Positions 1-11,500 are shown, counted from the stretch's first letter. The stretch is DNA of 61,925 bases from Cladosporium sp. IMV 00045 (GCA_001931905.2 MSJI02000781.1:1-61925), one strand, 5' to 3'. The notes: generated by a model from the sequence alone, not told the origin. Numbers and translations: made by a program.

Positions 1-1002
1 TGGTAGAGTGCTTCATGCCCGGAGGAGGGCGTGTGGGCTTTGTCTGTAGCAGAGTTCAAGCGGCGTCATTTCCCATGCGACGGGCGAAGTGGCCAGGCAC
101 AGGCGGCGGGAGCTTGTAAGGGACTGGAGACGGTGAAGGTAGAGGGAAGACGGGAAGACGGCTGGCTTTTGGTAGTGGGAGAGGCTATTCCTTGTGGCAG
201 ATGCAGAAAGAAGTGGTGGGAGAATGGATCTATGTGATTTTGAGATGGGTATCTCAGAGACGGCAAGCTGGCCGAGGGAGGATGGCGATGTAGGAAGAGA
301 GGGAAAGCTACTACGAGTGCATGTGAGAGTTTACTACAGACGGGTGGTGGTGGATGGTGGTGCTAGGTGAGTTTGGTTTTGGAGAGATGATTGACGAGGA
401 TGTGAGATGCACATGCGAGACATGCCAATGATATGCCACTATCATCTCCGCAAATGGAGGGAGAGAAGAGAAGATGTTGACTCTCCAAAGCATGCGCCAG
501 CGCTGCACAGACGATGTCCGACTCCGCCAAAACGAAGTCTAGACACGCAGCTGCGGAGGGATGGCCGGGCATTTGTGTCGATCCCGATCGATTCGTATAG
601 TGCTGTGAGATTCGTGCCATGTCCATGCCCATGCAAACAATCCCATCACATACAATTCCCATCATGTTTGTCCACATGTATATCGCCCATGTTTTGTGCG
701 TGACGTTCATCAAATCGTCCCATCCCTGTCTGTGTGCGGCTGATAATCCCTTGCGAGAGACTTCTTCATTCATCAGTCCCGTCCCGGCTATAGTACGCCA
801 CGAGAAACACGGCATGTGATCAAGCCATTACGCCGTGGCTGCATATCACGACAAAAGCAATAAGAATAAGGCACAAGCCAGTATAACACTCGATATTGAA
901 CTGATTCCGAGTGAATTTAGGAAGAGTTAAAGATTGATTGATAGTGGGCTAATCGCTCGTGTTCTCTATATATCTCGATATCTCCACAATATAGCACTTC
1001 AC
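1..1002. other. Intergenic or flanking sequence, no gene supported
   Basis: I see no convincing coding region here. Several frames stay open for 60–150 codons on both strands, but none reads like a known domain and they overlap one another. The stretch probably holds regulatory or untranslated sequence of a gene lying to the left of the window, plus the 3' flank of the phosphoesterase gene that ends at 1003. Confidence 0.5.
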
Positions 1003-2076
1003 CTACACACTTCCTTCTCTCGGAAGATCCAAATCCACGACCCAAGGCGCATTCACCGGCCTATAACCCACATCCATAACCGCGGCATTGACAAAAAGCG
1101 TCTCCTCCCCCTCCCTAATCCCCTCCTCACCCTCCGCCGTCGCATCCACAAAAACCGCCCTCTCCCCCTTGGCCTTCTCCAAATCAACCCCCACCTTCTC
1201 CACCCCCTCCACCCCCTCCCTCCACCCTCCCCCCTTCCACTCCCCCATCCCACACCCCCTCTCCACAACCCCCTCCACCCCATCCGCCCACCTCACCCTC
1301 TCCGCCCCCCACCCCTCGTGAATATGTCCGAAACAACAAACCTTCGGCCGCGCCCTCATTACCCCTCTCAGCAAATGCGGACACCCCACCGCCTCCACCC
1401 TCTCAGTCGGATCGAGCCTCTTCCAAGGCGGACCGTGCGTCATCACGATATCCACGGGAAATTTCGTCTTCGACCGCGTCGGCAGGGGATAGGGCGCAAT
1501 GCTCGTCGCGTCTTTCAGCGCGGTCCCCGGCCCGTTGAACCTGTCCTCGTCTAGTCTGTAGGGAAAGGCCCAGTCGCAGAACTCCGGCGTGTAGGGCGAG
1601 GCGTACACGTGCGCCACGGCGCCGTTGGGCAGCGGGATGCGGTGGATTCCCTCGTCGAGGTACGTCACGCCTTCTTGCGCGGCGCGGCTGGTGGGGGATT
1701 TCCAGAGTTCGCGGGCGGCGTTGACGCGCGCGTCGGCTTCGGCGGCGCTCAGGTTGGGGGGTTGGCGGTTTTGAGGGTCGTGGGAGGCGTGCGAGGTGAC
1801 GAAGTCTCGGTCCAGGGAGAGGTCGTGGTTGCCTGCTATGACTAGTTTGACGGGCGCGGAGATTTCGGATAGCATGTCGAGGGTGGTGTGGTATTCTGAC
1901 ATTTGGCCCGTCATGGTTAGGTCGCCGCAGTGGATGAGGAGGTCGGCTGGGGGTAGGGGTGATCTGAATGGTGGGGTGGGGTCATTTTGGTTGTTGGTTT
2001 TGTTCTTATTGCTGAGGGGGGCGTTGTGCGTGTCGGAGATGATGAGGACTCGGGTTTTGACGGTCGATGTTGACAT
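1003..2076 (-). CDS. Calcineurin-like metallophosphoesterase
   Basis: The protein (357 aa from the ATG at 2076) belongs to the binuclear-metal metallophosphoesterase superfamily, in the group that resembles MPPED1/2 and UPF0046. The metal-binding motifs appear in order: ISDTHN near residue 15, HCGDLT, AGNHDLS, MTHGPPW and FGHIHEG. This spacing is normal for the family, whose members hydrolyse phosphomonoesters or phosphodiesters; the substrate cannot be told from sequence. The frame is open upstream of 2076 but has no ATG there, so I chose the ATG just before TVKTRVLIISDTHN. No signal peptide or intron is seen. A Pro/Cys-poor, charged stretch lies between the last metal motif and the C-terminus. 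The gene runs in the same direction as AFG2, about 0.5 kb downstream of it. Family call firm, function open. Confidence 0.85.
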   Translation of the reverse strand: MSTSTVKTRVLIISDTHNAPLSNKNKTNNQNDPTPPFRSPLPPADLLIHCGDLTMTGQMSEYHTTLDMLSEISAPVKLVIAGNHDLSLDRDFVTSHASHDPQNRQPPNLSAAEADARVNAARELWKSPTSRAAQEGVTYLDEGIHRIPLPNGAVAHVYASPYTPEFCDWAFPYRLDEDRFNGPGTALKDATSIAPYPLPTRSKTKFPVDIVMTHGPPWKRLDPTERVEAVGCPHLLRGVMRARPKVCCFGHIHEGWGAERVRWADGVEGVVERGCGMGEWKGGGWREGVEGVEKVGVDLEKAKGERAVFVDATAEGEEGIREGEETLFVNAAVMDVGYRPVNAPWVVDLDLPREGSV

Positions 2077-2587
2077 TGTCCTGGGTGGTGTCGATTTAGT
2101 TGTGAGAAGCGACAAGTGGCGTCGCGACTGATTCGTGGAGATGCTGCGATGTACTTCCGATTGACACCAAAGATCGCTGCGGATATTATATTTTCTTCTT
2201 AAAGTGGACGCAATCTTCTGTCACATCCACTGCTTGAACGATAGTGTGAGTTAAGAAAGACGTTTGTCGTTGCGTCTCATCAAGCTTGACTGTGCTCGCA
2301 CGTGGGGCTCGCTGACAGCAGCATCACCGCAACGTCGCCGAATTCAGAGAGAGATGAACATTGGAAGAAAACAAAGTCATCTTAAGATACCTAAGACAGT
2401 TCAATGCGTGAAGCTGTGACCTTGCAATTCATTCACCAATTAATTTGCGAACCCCCTTATATGTGGCAAGATGAAAGATCACGATCACGCATAACATCCT
2501 CATCAAGTGGCCAAATTTACTTCATGTCTATCTGTACTTCGCTTACGAGCAACCACAGTTTCCACTGCAGGCAAACCATGACAGCAA
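2077..2587. other. Intergenic region, promoter side of the phosphoesterase gene
   Basis: About 0.5 kb between the phosphoesterase start (2076, minus) and the AFG2 stop (2588, minus). It should hold the phosphoesterase promoter and the AFG2 3' untranslated region. I see no further gene. Confidence 0.5.
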
Positions 2588-4966
2588 CTATAAACGCGTA
2601 GCCCTCTGAGCAAAAGCATCGTAAGCCTCCAGCATCTCCGCCGTGATACCCTTGGCCGTCATAGCGAAGCCCTTCTCGAGATCCGCCTTGCAGATGGCCC
2701 TATCTGCTCCGCCCTTGATCACACGACCAATCGCTTCCTGGACCGCTAAATCGCACGCGCTGACAATCTCAGCACCCGAGTATCCTTCAGTCGCGCGCTC
2801 GAGCTCGTCGAGATCGACGTCCTCCTTGAGAGTCAGGCCCTTCGTGCTGATTGTGAGGATGTCACGTCTCGCAGTGCTCGTAGGAGGGCCGAGGTAGATG
2901 TGCGCGTCGAAACGGCCGGGACGAAGGATGGCAGGGTCGAGAGATTCCGGCTTGTTGGTTGCAGCCAGGACCTGGACGCCCTTCAGCGTTTCGAAGCCGT
3001 CCATTTCGTTGAGCAGGGTGGTCAGCACATGCAAGCCCGAGCTGCCGCCTGTGTCTCTGCTGCCGCCGATCGCGTCAATTTCGTCGAAGAAGATGATGCT
3101 GGGCGCGGCGGCGCGGGCTTTGCGGAAGATCTCGCGCACCGCACGCTCAGATTCGCCAACGTACATGCTGATAAGCTCGGCGCCTTTGACAGCAATGAAG
3201 TTGAGACCGTAGGTGTTCGCAACTGCTTGCGCGGTCATTGTCTTGGAGCAGCCTGGTGGGCCGTAGAGCAGAACACCTTTCTGCCAATTCTGGCGACCGA
3301 AAGATGCGAGAACGTCGGAATGCAGAATGGGCCAGCCGATGATTCTATCAAAGCGTTCTTTAACTGCGTCGGAGCCTCCAATGTCGTTCCAGGTAACCTT
3401 GGGCGTCTCGAGAATGATCTCTCGCAGCGCCGTAGGGCGGACTTGAGTCAGAGCCTGATCGAAGTCTTTGAGTGTGACTTGAACGATTGCTGACTCGTTG
3501 CTCTCTACGCTCGTATCAGATTGACCAGGCGTCGCAGGGTCGACAAGGGTGTCCTCGGTATCCTGGTCACTCTTGGAGCGCGCCTGCACCTTGACCCATT
3601 CTTCGTGCTCGACGTAGCGTTCAAGCGCGCTGTCCATTGCATTGCAGACCAGTTGGCTGAGATCCTTGCCTGTGAAACCATGTGTACGTGCACCAACGTT
3701 CTCGTAGAGCGCTTGGTCTTTGAAAGGAGTGTTGTGGAACAGAGCCTTGACGACTTCAATGCGAGCTTTGCTATCGGGGACTGGCAACTCAATGGTCTTT
3801 CCAAAGCAATTTGGGGAGACGAGTGAGCTTTCAATGGCGGTCTTGTCACGGGTTGCAGCAACGACGAGTACTCCTGTGCCGGCAATTGACTTGAAACCAG
3901 AGTGGAGTGAATCAACAGTCGACGAGAGGACAGCGTCTCCAGACGCAGCAATCTTCTCGAGGTTGTCAATAATGATCAGACTCGGTTGGTGTGCTACTGC
4001 GTCGTTGAAGGCGGCTTGAACGACAGCATCGTTCTTTGATGCTGTACCAAGCAATTGTCTCTTGTCAATGCGAATGGCCTTTTGGGCGCCTGAATGACGC
4101 TGCAGCTCGTCCAGAATTAACGATTTGCCAGTACCTTCGTAACCATGCAGCAAGACACCAAGATTCCAAGGCAAACCATCATGGGCATTCTGCGATTTGG
4201 CCTTGATGCACAAACGGTGCAGTCGTTGATTGAGGTCGGCAATCTGATCGGTCAGTCCACCGATTCGATCAAGACCAAGTCGCATCTCAACCTCGTTCTG
4301 AGAGGTAGGCTCTGAAGATTCGGCAGTGCTTTCGACAAACTTGACCTCTGTGGTGTCACTGTGGACATACAAGGTTGCCGTACCATCTTGAGGATCTGAA
4401 GATTCGATTTGCTCGATGAGGAACCGCTTCTTAAGCCCTTTCTTCGCGGCAACATCAAATGTCATTCCGACCGAGAATGCGTCACAGTTATCTGTTATCA
4501 TGAATCAGCATGCTGGTGATTGGGAGTTTGTTGAACCACGTTCGTTACATGTTCTCGAAACATGTCATGGATACTCACCAAGCAGGTTTCGGCATCTGGT
4601 GATCCAGCTACCGTCGTCTGTTCCATCGTAATCGGACGGCGTGACGTCCATCAAGGACACCGTCTTAGCCCGGGTGACTTTCTTCTCGGATTTTGCAACG
4701 GTGATCTGGGTGCCTTGTTTGAAACCAAACGTTTCACGCAGTGTGTCGCTCATCTTTGCAGGCTGCACTTTTGGGCTGTTGCCCATCCTGTCCGCAGCAC
4801 GCCACGCAAGACCAAGACCGGAGGCACCATCTTCGTCTGTGATCTGGCATATCTCGCCAACTTTCAATCCGAGTTTCTCGAGAGCTTCGGGTGAGATGTG
4901 GACTCTGAAAGCTCCCTCGAGCCCTGTAGCCGTAAGAGGGCGGACGACGAAACGAAGTTCACCCAT
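2588..4966 (-). CDS. AFG2: AFG2/DRG1-type tandem AAA ATPase
   Basis: Two exons, 4966–4579 and 4491–2588, joined across an 87-nt intron with donor GTGAGT and acceptor AACAG; phases match and give 763 aa. In yeast the orthologue Afg2/Drg1 is a CDC48-like hexameric ATPase that strips shuttling factors (e.g. Rlp24) from pre-60S ribosomes in the cytoplasm. The N-terminal part is a double-psi-barrel-like substrate domain. AAA domain 1 has Walker A GYEGTGKS and a Walker B segment IIIDNLEK. AAA domain 2 has GPPGCSKT, the form typical of Afg2, then IIFFDEIDAI and the arginine-finger region LRPGRFD. Domain 1 therefore carries Asn where the catalytic Glu of DE is expected, while domain 2 looks intact. 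Start: first in-frame ATG before GELRFVV; the frame is open upstream without ATG, so a short extra 5' exon is possible. Confidence 0.85.
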
Positions 4967-5309
4967 GTCGATGGTCAAGGTTCGAATTGAGGCGAATTGA
5001 AGACCAGGAGTGGCGAGGATGCTCGACACACTAGACTTTTGTAGCACGACTCAGGGTGTCGTCAGCTACCGGCACCGTGATTTTCAGGGAGTAAGTATCA
5101 GATTGTCTGCACAGTGAGACGATGCAGAGCAAGTCATCACTCATTTTATCAAACCTTCAAAAAGAAGGAACGCTTCCACATTAGGACTAGCCCTGCTCGG
5201 CTGGTCCCGCCTCCGCGAATCTCTCTTGAGGCTCTTACAACTTCTAAGGTTCACTTTCAATGGCAGATCGGATCACTTCCCCAAGCATTGTCATTCATGC
5301 GAGCAATTG
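4967..5309. promoter_or_regulatory. Divergent promoter region, AFG2 / 5310 gene
   Basis: Roughly 340 bp between two divergent start codons (4966 minus, 5310 plus). It must hold both promoters. I see no clear TATA box. Confidence 0.4.
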
Positions 5310-6668
5310 ATGCTCAGAGCGCCATTGTCAGGACGGCGCGCTGTCTGGCCGATATGGAGCGGCCGTGAAGCCTCTTTACGCGCGCGCAACCATGAAGCCC
5401 ACCGCGCGCAACCATTCTCAAGCCGACCCTGGGGCAATGGCCGTAACGGACGATCAAATAGCGAAGGAACCAACAAGGACCCATCCACCAACAAGAGGAC
5501 ATCGACCAATGATGGGACCAAGACAACTCATAATAAGAAGCCCTCATTGATGGAGCAGCTTTTTCCTGAGGAGCACAAGCGCGACGAGGAAGCCCAGACA
5601 AAGAAGGAACGAGAGGTCCCCCGACTACCACTCGAGACTCCTATTCGCAGACGACCGTTTCGCGCTCGCCCGTCAACGGATGACGAAGCAGCTGAGAAAG
5701 GAACTCCACCAAATGCTTTTCGATCGATGAAAGCTATGGAAATGCAAGCAAAGGCGGATTCACAGACCAGTGTCTTGGTTCTGCTGAATGCGAGCAAGAA
5801 CTTGACCAGAGAAGATTTCACTCGTCTGATACCAACGGGCAAGCATGTGGAGGGTTGGAGACTTGACGAAGGCGACATTCTCAACGTCATCCCAGGACGC
5901 AACCTGGCTACGTTGGAGCAGGAAAACTTCTACTACCTGCTCTTCTCCTCTCCTTTGAGCGCTTTCGCTTACCAAGGTCATGCTACTCGCGTCTCTCGTC
6001 TGGCTGCCCAGCATACGCCTAGCTCATTGCACAACGCTCTTGGCCCGGCATCAGGCTATTTCGTCAAAGGAATGGATGTCAATGAGGCAATACAATCCTA
6101 TACCCTCACTTCCTCTGGTCAGACTCTCAATCTCCGTCAGCTCAGACCGCCGCTCTCTCCCTTGTTGACAGCTATGGTGAACAATGGAGGATATCCAATG
6201 ATCACTCACAGGGCGGACAAGATGCCGTACGAAGTACGCTTGACCTTGGAAGGCCCTCAACATCCCCTGAGTCGCATCCGGTCAGTTATACACAATTCAG
6301 GCCGTGAAAGAGCGCTGGAGTGGTCGGGTGGAGACGAGAAGAACGTCAAGATAACAAAATACGAGCCCCGGTTAGAACGGTCAGCCGAACAACTGGCAGG
6401 GGAAAAGAGCCACCTTGGAAGGACAGAAGACGCCCAGCTCTTTTGGGACATGACCAAATCGCAAGCACAGCCAGTAGACTTCGGTGACTCGGAGACTGCT
6501 TTGAAGCGGCGGACTCCCATCCCTGTTTATATCATTGGGTTCCACACCGAGCATGCTGCTCAGAGCTTTGTTAGATACTGGCATCGGAGGCCAATGGACA
6601 TGGGATCGAGGGGTGCGGATGAGGATGGTGAGCTTCCGCCAATTGCAAATGTTGAATTTCTATGGTAA
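5310..6668 (+). CDS. Conserved fungal protein, probably mitochondrial
   Basis: Intronless frame of 452 aa from the ATG at 5310. I do not recognise the family. The N-terminus is rich in Arg, Ser and Ala with almost no acidic residues for the first 40 positions, as in mitochondrial presequences. A low-complexity Asn/Thr/Lys stretch follows, then a basic segment, and from about residue 130 a folded-looking part with TSVLVLLNASKNLTREDF, a Gly-rich region and the C-terminal YIIGFHTEHAAQSFVRYWHRRP. The segment around residues 140–200 could fit an RNA-binding-like fold (strand–helix–strand with a lone aromatic core), but that is speculation. The frame is open upstream of 5310 without ATG. It is divergent from AFG2. 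Function unknown; the mitochondrial location is inferred only from composition. Confidence 0.7.
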   Translation: MLRAPLSGRRAVWPIWSGREASLRARNHEAHRAQPFSSRPWGNGRNGRSNSEGTNKDPSTNKRTSTNDGTKTTHNKKPSLMEQLFPEEHKRDEEAQTKKEREVPRLPLETPIRRRPFRARPSTDDEAAEKGTPPNAFRSMKAMEMQAKADSQTSVLVLLNASKNLTREDFTRLIPTGKHVEGWRLDEGDILNVIPGRNLATLEQENFYYLLFSSPLSAFAYQGHATRVSRLAAQHTPSSLHNALGPASGYFVKGMDVNEAIQSYTLTSSGQTLNLRQLRPPLSPLLTAMVNNGGYPMITHRADKMPYEVRLTLEGPQHPLSRIRSVIHNSGRERALEWSGGDEKNVKITKYEPRLERSAEQLAGEKSHLGRTEDAQLFWDMTKSQAQPVDFGDSETALKRRTPIPVYIIGFHTEHAAQSFVRYWHRRPMDMGSRGADEDGELPPIANVEFLW

Positions 6669-7063
6669 ATACACATGCAAAGGACCGATTCTCTTGTCTC
6701 ATGACGGTCAATCATAATCAACAATCCCATGCAACCTATTTGATGAACTATTTGCTAGGCACAATTCGAGGTCAATGTAGATAGACACTACCGAATAATT
6801 GAATCGACACTCAAATGCCCCTCGCAAGCTTCAAGAGGAAACATCCTGCTCAGCTCGTCGCTGTAGAGGAACCCTCGTTCTGAGGGTCTACACAAGATGC
6901 TGAGCAACGACAGATAAGGACAAGGCATAGGTCCGACACGGGCCGAGTAGCTCATAGATCTCCTCCACGACTCGTAGAAACGTATCATGACATGAGGCAA
7001 CTGCAATGACCGTGCCATTCTAGCAGCAAGACGGGTGTATTATGCCATTCGCAAAGCACGTCC
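6669..7063. other. Convergent intergenic region
   Basis: About 0.4 kb between two genes that converge (stops at 6668 plus and 7064 minus). It should contain both 3' untranslated regions. Nothing else is visible. Confidence 0.45.
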
Positions 7064-7940
7064 TTAGCTCTTCTCTTCCGTAGTATCGTTCTTAATCTTT
7101 GCATCCTTTCTCTGAGGTCGCTCACCGAAGATGGTCGTGCCGACTCTGACCTCGTCGCTTCCCTGACGAAGTGCTGCTTCGTAATCCGAACTCATGCCCA
7201 TACTCAGCTCAAAATCCTTAGTCTCCAACCCAAGATCTTTCACGACCTGATCTCGAACTTCTCTCAAAGTCACGAAATCCTCGTTCTCCGTTTCGGGTGT
7301 GGATGCTTTGCTCCTTGCGATTGCGCCGATAGTCATCAGTCCAGCCAGCTGAAGATGAGGGCACTTCTCCCTGATATGCTTGCACAGCTCTGTCGCATCC
7401 TTCGGCTTGACGCCGCTCTTCTCTGCTTCTCCCGATGTGTTGATCTGCGCCAGCACCCGTAGCTTTTCAGGCAGTTCCTGCTTCTCCGCTAGGGCTGCGC
7501 GACCTTTCTCCAAAGCGTCTGCCTTCTTCACGGTATCGACACTACTGACGCACCACAGATTGGGGATCTGCTCCGCTAGGGGCTTGCATTTGTTCGTCTG
7601 CAGCGCGCCGATCATATGCCATTTGATAGATCTTGGGAGAATGGCGGCCTTCTCGGTGAGTTCTTGCGCATAGTTCTCGCCAAAGTGTGCTTGCTTCGTG
7701 GGTTCTTGGTGCAGGGCGAGGATGTCGTTTGCTGGCTTTAGCTTGGAGACGGCAATGAGACGGACCTACACTCGTGTATCAGCAGCGTTAGACGCTGATG
7801 TTGACCCTAGTACGCCATACCTGACGCCTATTGCTGGCTCCGGAGATCTTCTGGAGCACGCTGCCGACATTCTCAGCGAGCACTTGTGCGCGCTGCGGAT
7901 CTACTCTCATCTCGCCGGTGGCTTTGTCCTCTTCCGGCAT
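7064..7940 (-). CDS. YggS/PLPBP-type pyridoxal phosphate homeostasis protein
   Basis: Two exons, 7940–7821 and 7765–7064, with a 55-nt intron; phases match, giving 273 aa. The fold is an alanine-racemase-like TIM barrel that binds PLP without known catalysis and helps keep free PLP and vitamin B6 vitamers in balance. The PLP lysine lies in VRLIAVSKLKP right after the intron. Other family marks are WHMIGALQTNK, the segment LAGLMTIG, and the phosphate-binding end SMGMSSDYEAAL followed by VRVGTTIFGER. The length suits eukaryotic members. Start: ATG at 7940 (MPEEDKATGEMRVDP); an in-frame ATG 30 nt further in (7910) begins right at the conserved MRVDP and is also possible. The C-terminus carries a short Lys/Glu-rich tail. 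Confidence 0.9.
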
Positions 7941-8378
7941 ATCTTGTTTCGTCGTTGGTATGTCACACTTGGCAGCCGAGGGACAAACCAAAAAAGCCTC
8001 AGCCTTGACTCGCTTGTCAGGATCTGCCGTGCAAGCTGCATGGGTGTATGATGGAGATCAGGGACTCGGCTCGCTGCAACATCGTACCGAGGCCCCGGGT
8101 GAGACGCCCAGCTTCTCCGCTCGATCCCAAGAGATCAACATCATCCCATGTGGCTATGTGAGGGTTTGACTTCTTTAGTGGAGGCCAATGTCTGGCGCGC
8201 ATTGCTATAGGCTAGAGGTAAGTGATGCTCCTCTTCTCGAACATCATATCGTGGGTTTGGGCCACCAGGGCTCCGGTAGAGCGATGCGGCAGAGAGAATA
8301 GGATCGAGTACTTAAGATGTGCCTTTTGCTCCTTCGAGATATCGCTGTTAGCAAGAACAGGATCCCATCAAAGTCACA
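7941..8378. promoter_or_regulatory. Divergent promoter region, PLPBP / GH78-like gene
   Basis: About 440 bp between divergent starts at 7940 (minus) and 8379 (plus). Open frames here lack ATG or conserved sequence. I read it as a shared regulatory region. Confidence 0.4.
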
Positions 8379-10626
8379 ATGGCACCTATTTCCAAGCTGA
8401 GTGGCGGACTGCTCATTTTGTCCAGCGCGGCAGCAGCGGCGAAGTATGAGGAATACATTCTGGCCCCAAGGTCTCGCACTCTCTATCCAGTGAAGGTGCA
8501 TGAATCTAATGGAACCATCTCTGGCGCTGACAGCCTTGCTGGAAGCTCTGGTGGTGAAGCTGTCTTCGATGGTGTCTCTGCGGTGACTTACGACTTTGTG
8601 AGTATCTTCAAGATCGTCTCTCGTACAATACTGACAATGACTAGGGAATCAACATTGCAGGCCACGTCTCACTGCAGATTGGGGATGTAGACGAAGACCA
8701 GTTCATTGGACTTACGTACACAGAGAGCTCTCTGTGGATCTCCAACATCAGTTCCGATGCTACCCAAGATGCTGGCATGGACGAGCCATACTGGTTTCAA
8801 CCCTCGGAGCCTGGCAATTACACCACGGAACCGCAGTATGCGCGTGGAGGCTTCAGGTACATGACCCTCGTGCACAACACTACCGGAAACATTGCAGTTG
8901 AAAAGATTTCTGTTCAATACACTGCCATGCCGCACTACGAAGATGATCAAATGGCCAACTACACTGGCTACTTCCACTGCGACGACGACCTGCTGAACCG
9001 TATCTGGTACGCTGGAGCTTACACGAACCAGTTATGCACAGTGAGTATTCCAGCAACTCAGACTCTTTCGAAGCAACCACTGACCATCCTCCTCAGATTG
9101 ATCCCAACAAGGGTGACTCTCTCGTCCACCCCGAGCTAGCATCCAACATGACCAACGACGAAGTGGGCCTCGTAAGCTGGTACAACAATGGCACCATCGC
9201 GCGCAACGCAACTGCGATCCTTTCAGACGGTGCGAAGCGTGATCGTCTCATTTGGCCTGGCGATATGGCCATTGCTGTGCCTTCCATCGTTGTATCGTAC
9301 TACGACATGGTGTCAATTGAGGACTCTCTCGACAATCTCTTCGCTCTGCAGAACTCCTCTACCGGCCTGCTTCCCTATGCCGGTATCCCCTTCGTCGAGC
9401 GCGGACTGCAGTCCGATACCTACCATCTGTACAGCCTGATCGGTGTAGCGGACCACTTCCTCTACACTGGCGACTTGGAGTACGTTGAGAGGAAATGGGA
9501 CCAGTGGGTCTTGGGTCTCAACTACTCCATCGCAAAGATCGATGAGACTGGCATGGCCAACATTACTTTCTCAAACGACTGGCTTCGCTTCGGCATGGGC
9601 GGCCACAACATCGAGGCCAACTCAATCCTGTACCACACTATCCAGCAGGGCATTATGCTTGGTGAGGCCGTCGGTGCCGAGCAGTCGCTGCTAGATTCCT
9701 GGGCCAGATCCGGCGAAGGAATTAAGTCTGGTGCCAACGAACTGCTGTGGAACGAAACCGCCGGTTTCTACCACGATAACGAGACCACCACGCTCGCACC
9801 CCAGGATGGCAACGTCTGGGCAATCTTCTCTAACCTGACTGACTCTCAGGAGAAGAACGAGCGCATCAGCTCAAGCCTTTCGTCTCGCTGGACCGAATAT
9901 GGCGCTCCCAGCCCCGAAGCCGCCAACGCCGTCTCGCCTTTTATCTCATCCTTCGAGCTGCAGGCCCATTTCCTCGCGAACAACGCCAGCGCTGCTCTCG
10001 AGCTGACAAGACGTCAGTGGGGCTTCATGCTCGACGACCCTCGCATGACCAACTCCACCTTCATCGAAGGCTACCAGGCAGACGGTGAGCTTCACTATGC
10101 TCCTTACAACAACGACCCTCGCGTAAGTCACGCACACGGATGGGCCACGGGACCTACCTCGGTCCTCACCTTCTACATCGCTGGCCTGCACCTGCTGAGC
10201 GACGGAGGTGCGACTTGGGAAATCTACCCTCGCCTTGGCGATCTCAAGTACGTGGACACCGGCTTCTCGACCAATGTCGGTGCATTCAGCGCTCTTGTCA
10301 ATGCTTCTGACGGCGTCGTGACTGCCATGGAGTTCTCGACCCCTGCTGGTACGAGCGGTGTTGTCCGTCTCCCTGGCTTGAGTGGTTCCCTGCAAAGCGC
10401 GAATGGGTCTTCGATCGGCCTCGTTGATGGCGAAGCCCACGATGTTCCTGGTGGAAGTTACACACTGAAGGCCACGGGATCCAACGGGACTATGGGTGGT
10501 AACGGTACCAACGGTACTACGCCGACCGGCTCGTCCCCGCCTGCTCAGTACTCTGGAAACGCCGCTACGACATTATCCAGCAGTGCTCTGGCTCTCGGTG
10601 TGGCGGTCTTTGCCTGGATGATGTAA
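8379..10626 (+). CDS. Secreted GPI-anchored GH78-like alpha-L-rhamnosidase family protein
   Basis: Three exons, 8379–8597, 8645–9040 and 9097–10626; both introns are GTGAGT…AG and phases match, giving 714 aa. The first 20 residues form a signal peptide (ending in a run of alanines before KYEEY). The C-terminus is Ser/Gly/Thr-rich and ends in a hydrophobic tail (LALGVAVFAWMM), so a GPI anchor is likely. The central part is an (alpha/alpha)6-barrel with GDSL-V-P, DRLIWPGDMAIA, and NDWLRFGMGGHNIEANS, which fits the six-hairpin domain of GH78 and related families. The acidic pair in DRLIWPGD and the late HAHGWATGPTS segment are plausible active-site parts. Many N-glycosylation sequons are present. 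Substrate is not certain: rhamnosides in plant pectin or flavonoids are the family's usual targets. Confidence 0.8.
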
Positions 10627-11077
10627 TGATGAGATACGGTGTACGAGTAGCCTCCTGTAGAATCTGAGAAAACCATTCATTTGGAAACACCATGTCTGAC
10701 TCCACGAACACACAAAGGGATTGCTACAGTGAATCATCAATCATACTTACCCTCACCGAGGTGATACTAATCAGGTACTTGATCGTGTAAAACCTACTTG
10801 ATGCAAAATCACCAAAGGGGCAATTCCCCAGCAAGACCAGCTCATCCCTTTCGGAAGCCCAGATTCTAATTACAGACCGGTGTACGTATGCATTCCTGGA
10901 TTGCATTCCTCGCGTAGCACAGAACAACAACCCAAGCTTCAGCCCAGCAATTTTATCCCTCCCTTCACCCAACTCAAACAAACATCCAACTCCTCCCTTT
11001 CACCGCACCTTTGGTCATCTCAAACAACCCAAAAATCAACACTCAACACTGACCAAACCACCAAACCACCAGAAAAA
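10627..11077. other. Intergenic region upstream of the small wall-protein gene
   Basis: About 450 bp, with a CT/CA-rich last 150 bp directly before the ATG at 11078, as is common in highly expressed fungal genes. An open frame runs through it into the next gene, but the product would lack a sensible N-terminus. Confidence 0.4.
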
Positions 11078-11500
11078 ATGCGTCTCCCAAACCGCCTCCT
11101 CACCCTGGCCGCCCTCGCCACCACGGCCACCGCCCAACTCTCCTACGGCGCCCCCAGCAACTCCAGCAGCGTGCACGTCATGCCCATGAACTGCACGGCG
11201 GGCTGCGAGACGGTCACGGAACCCTGCACGGAGTCCGCGATGCCAACACCAACATCCTACGGCACCCCGATCTGGACTCCCGCGCCGCCACCGGGGACTG
11301 GCGAGCCGCCCGCGCCTTCCACGCCCGCCACCTGGTCGATGGGCCAGCCTTCTGCCACGCCGGAGCCGCAGCCGGAGCAGCCGACGTACCAGCCGCCGGC
11401 GATGTCCCCTCCGGCGCGTTATGAGGGTGCTGCGGCGAGGTTTGAGGTTGTGGGCGGGTTGGTGGTGGCTGCGATGGGGGCGCTGCCGCTTTTGATATAG
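11078..11500 (+). CDS. Small secreted Pro/Ser/Thr-rich GPI-type protein
   Basis: Encodes 140 aa from the ATG at 11078, preceded by the favourable context AAAAA. The N-terminus MRLPNRLLTLAALATTATAQ is a clear signal peptide with cleavage after ATA. Four cysteines cluster between residues 30 and 50 (NCTAGCETVTEPC is the core). The rest is Pro-rich with Thr and Ser and little charge, and the C-terminus (GGLVVAAMGALPLLI) is a hydrophobic GPI-attachment tail. I take it as a structural or surface protein of the cell wall; no enzymatic domain is visible. A frame extends upstream to 10880 in the same register but would mask the signal peptide, so I reject that start. Confidence 0.75.
   Translation: MRLPNRLLTLAALATTATAQLSYGAPSNSSSVHVMPMNCTAGCETVTEPCTESAMPTPTSYGTPIWTPAPPPGTGEPPAPSTPATWSMGQPSATPEPQPEQPTYQPPAMSPPARYEGAAARFEVVGGLVVAAMGALPLLI

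Noticed and set aside
363..815. 150-codon minus-strand frame near the left edge
   Set aside because: No recognisable domain; overlaps other open frames in both directions and has no conserved-looking segment.
934..1554. 206-codon plus-strand frame
   Set aside because: Lies antisense to the metallophosphoesterase; Pro/His/Leu-rich composition is a mirror of that gene's GC-rich 3' part.
10880..11077. Upstream extension of the small wall-protein gene
   Set aside because: It would bury the signal peptide that begins at 11078, which also has the better start context.
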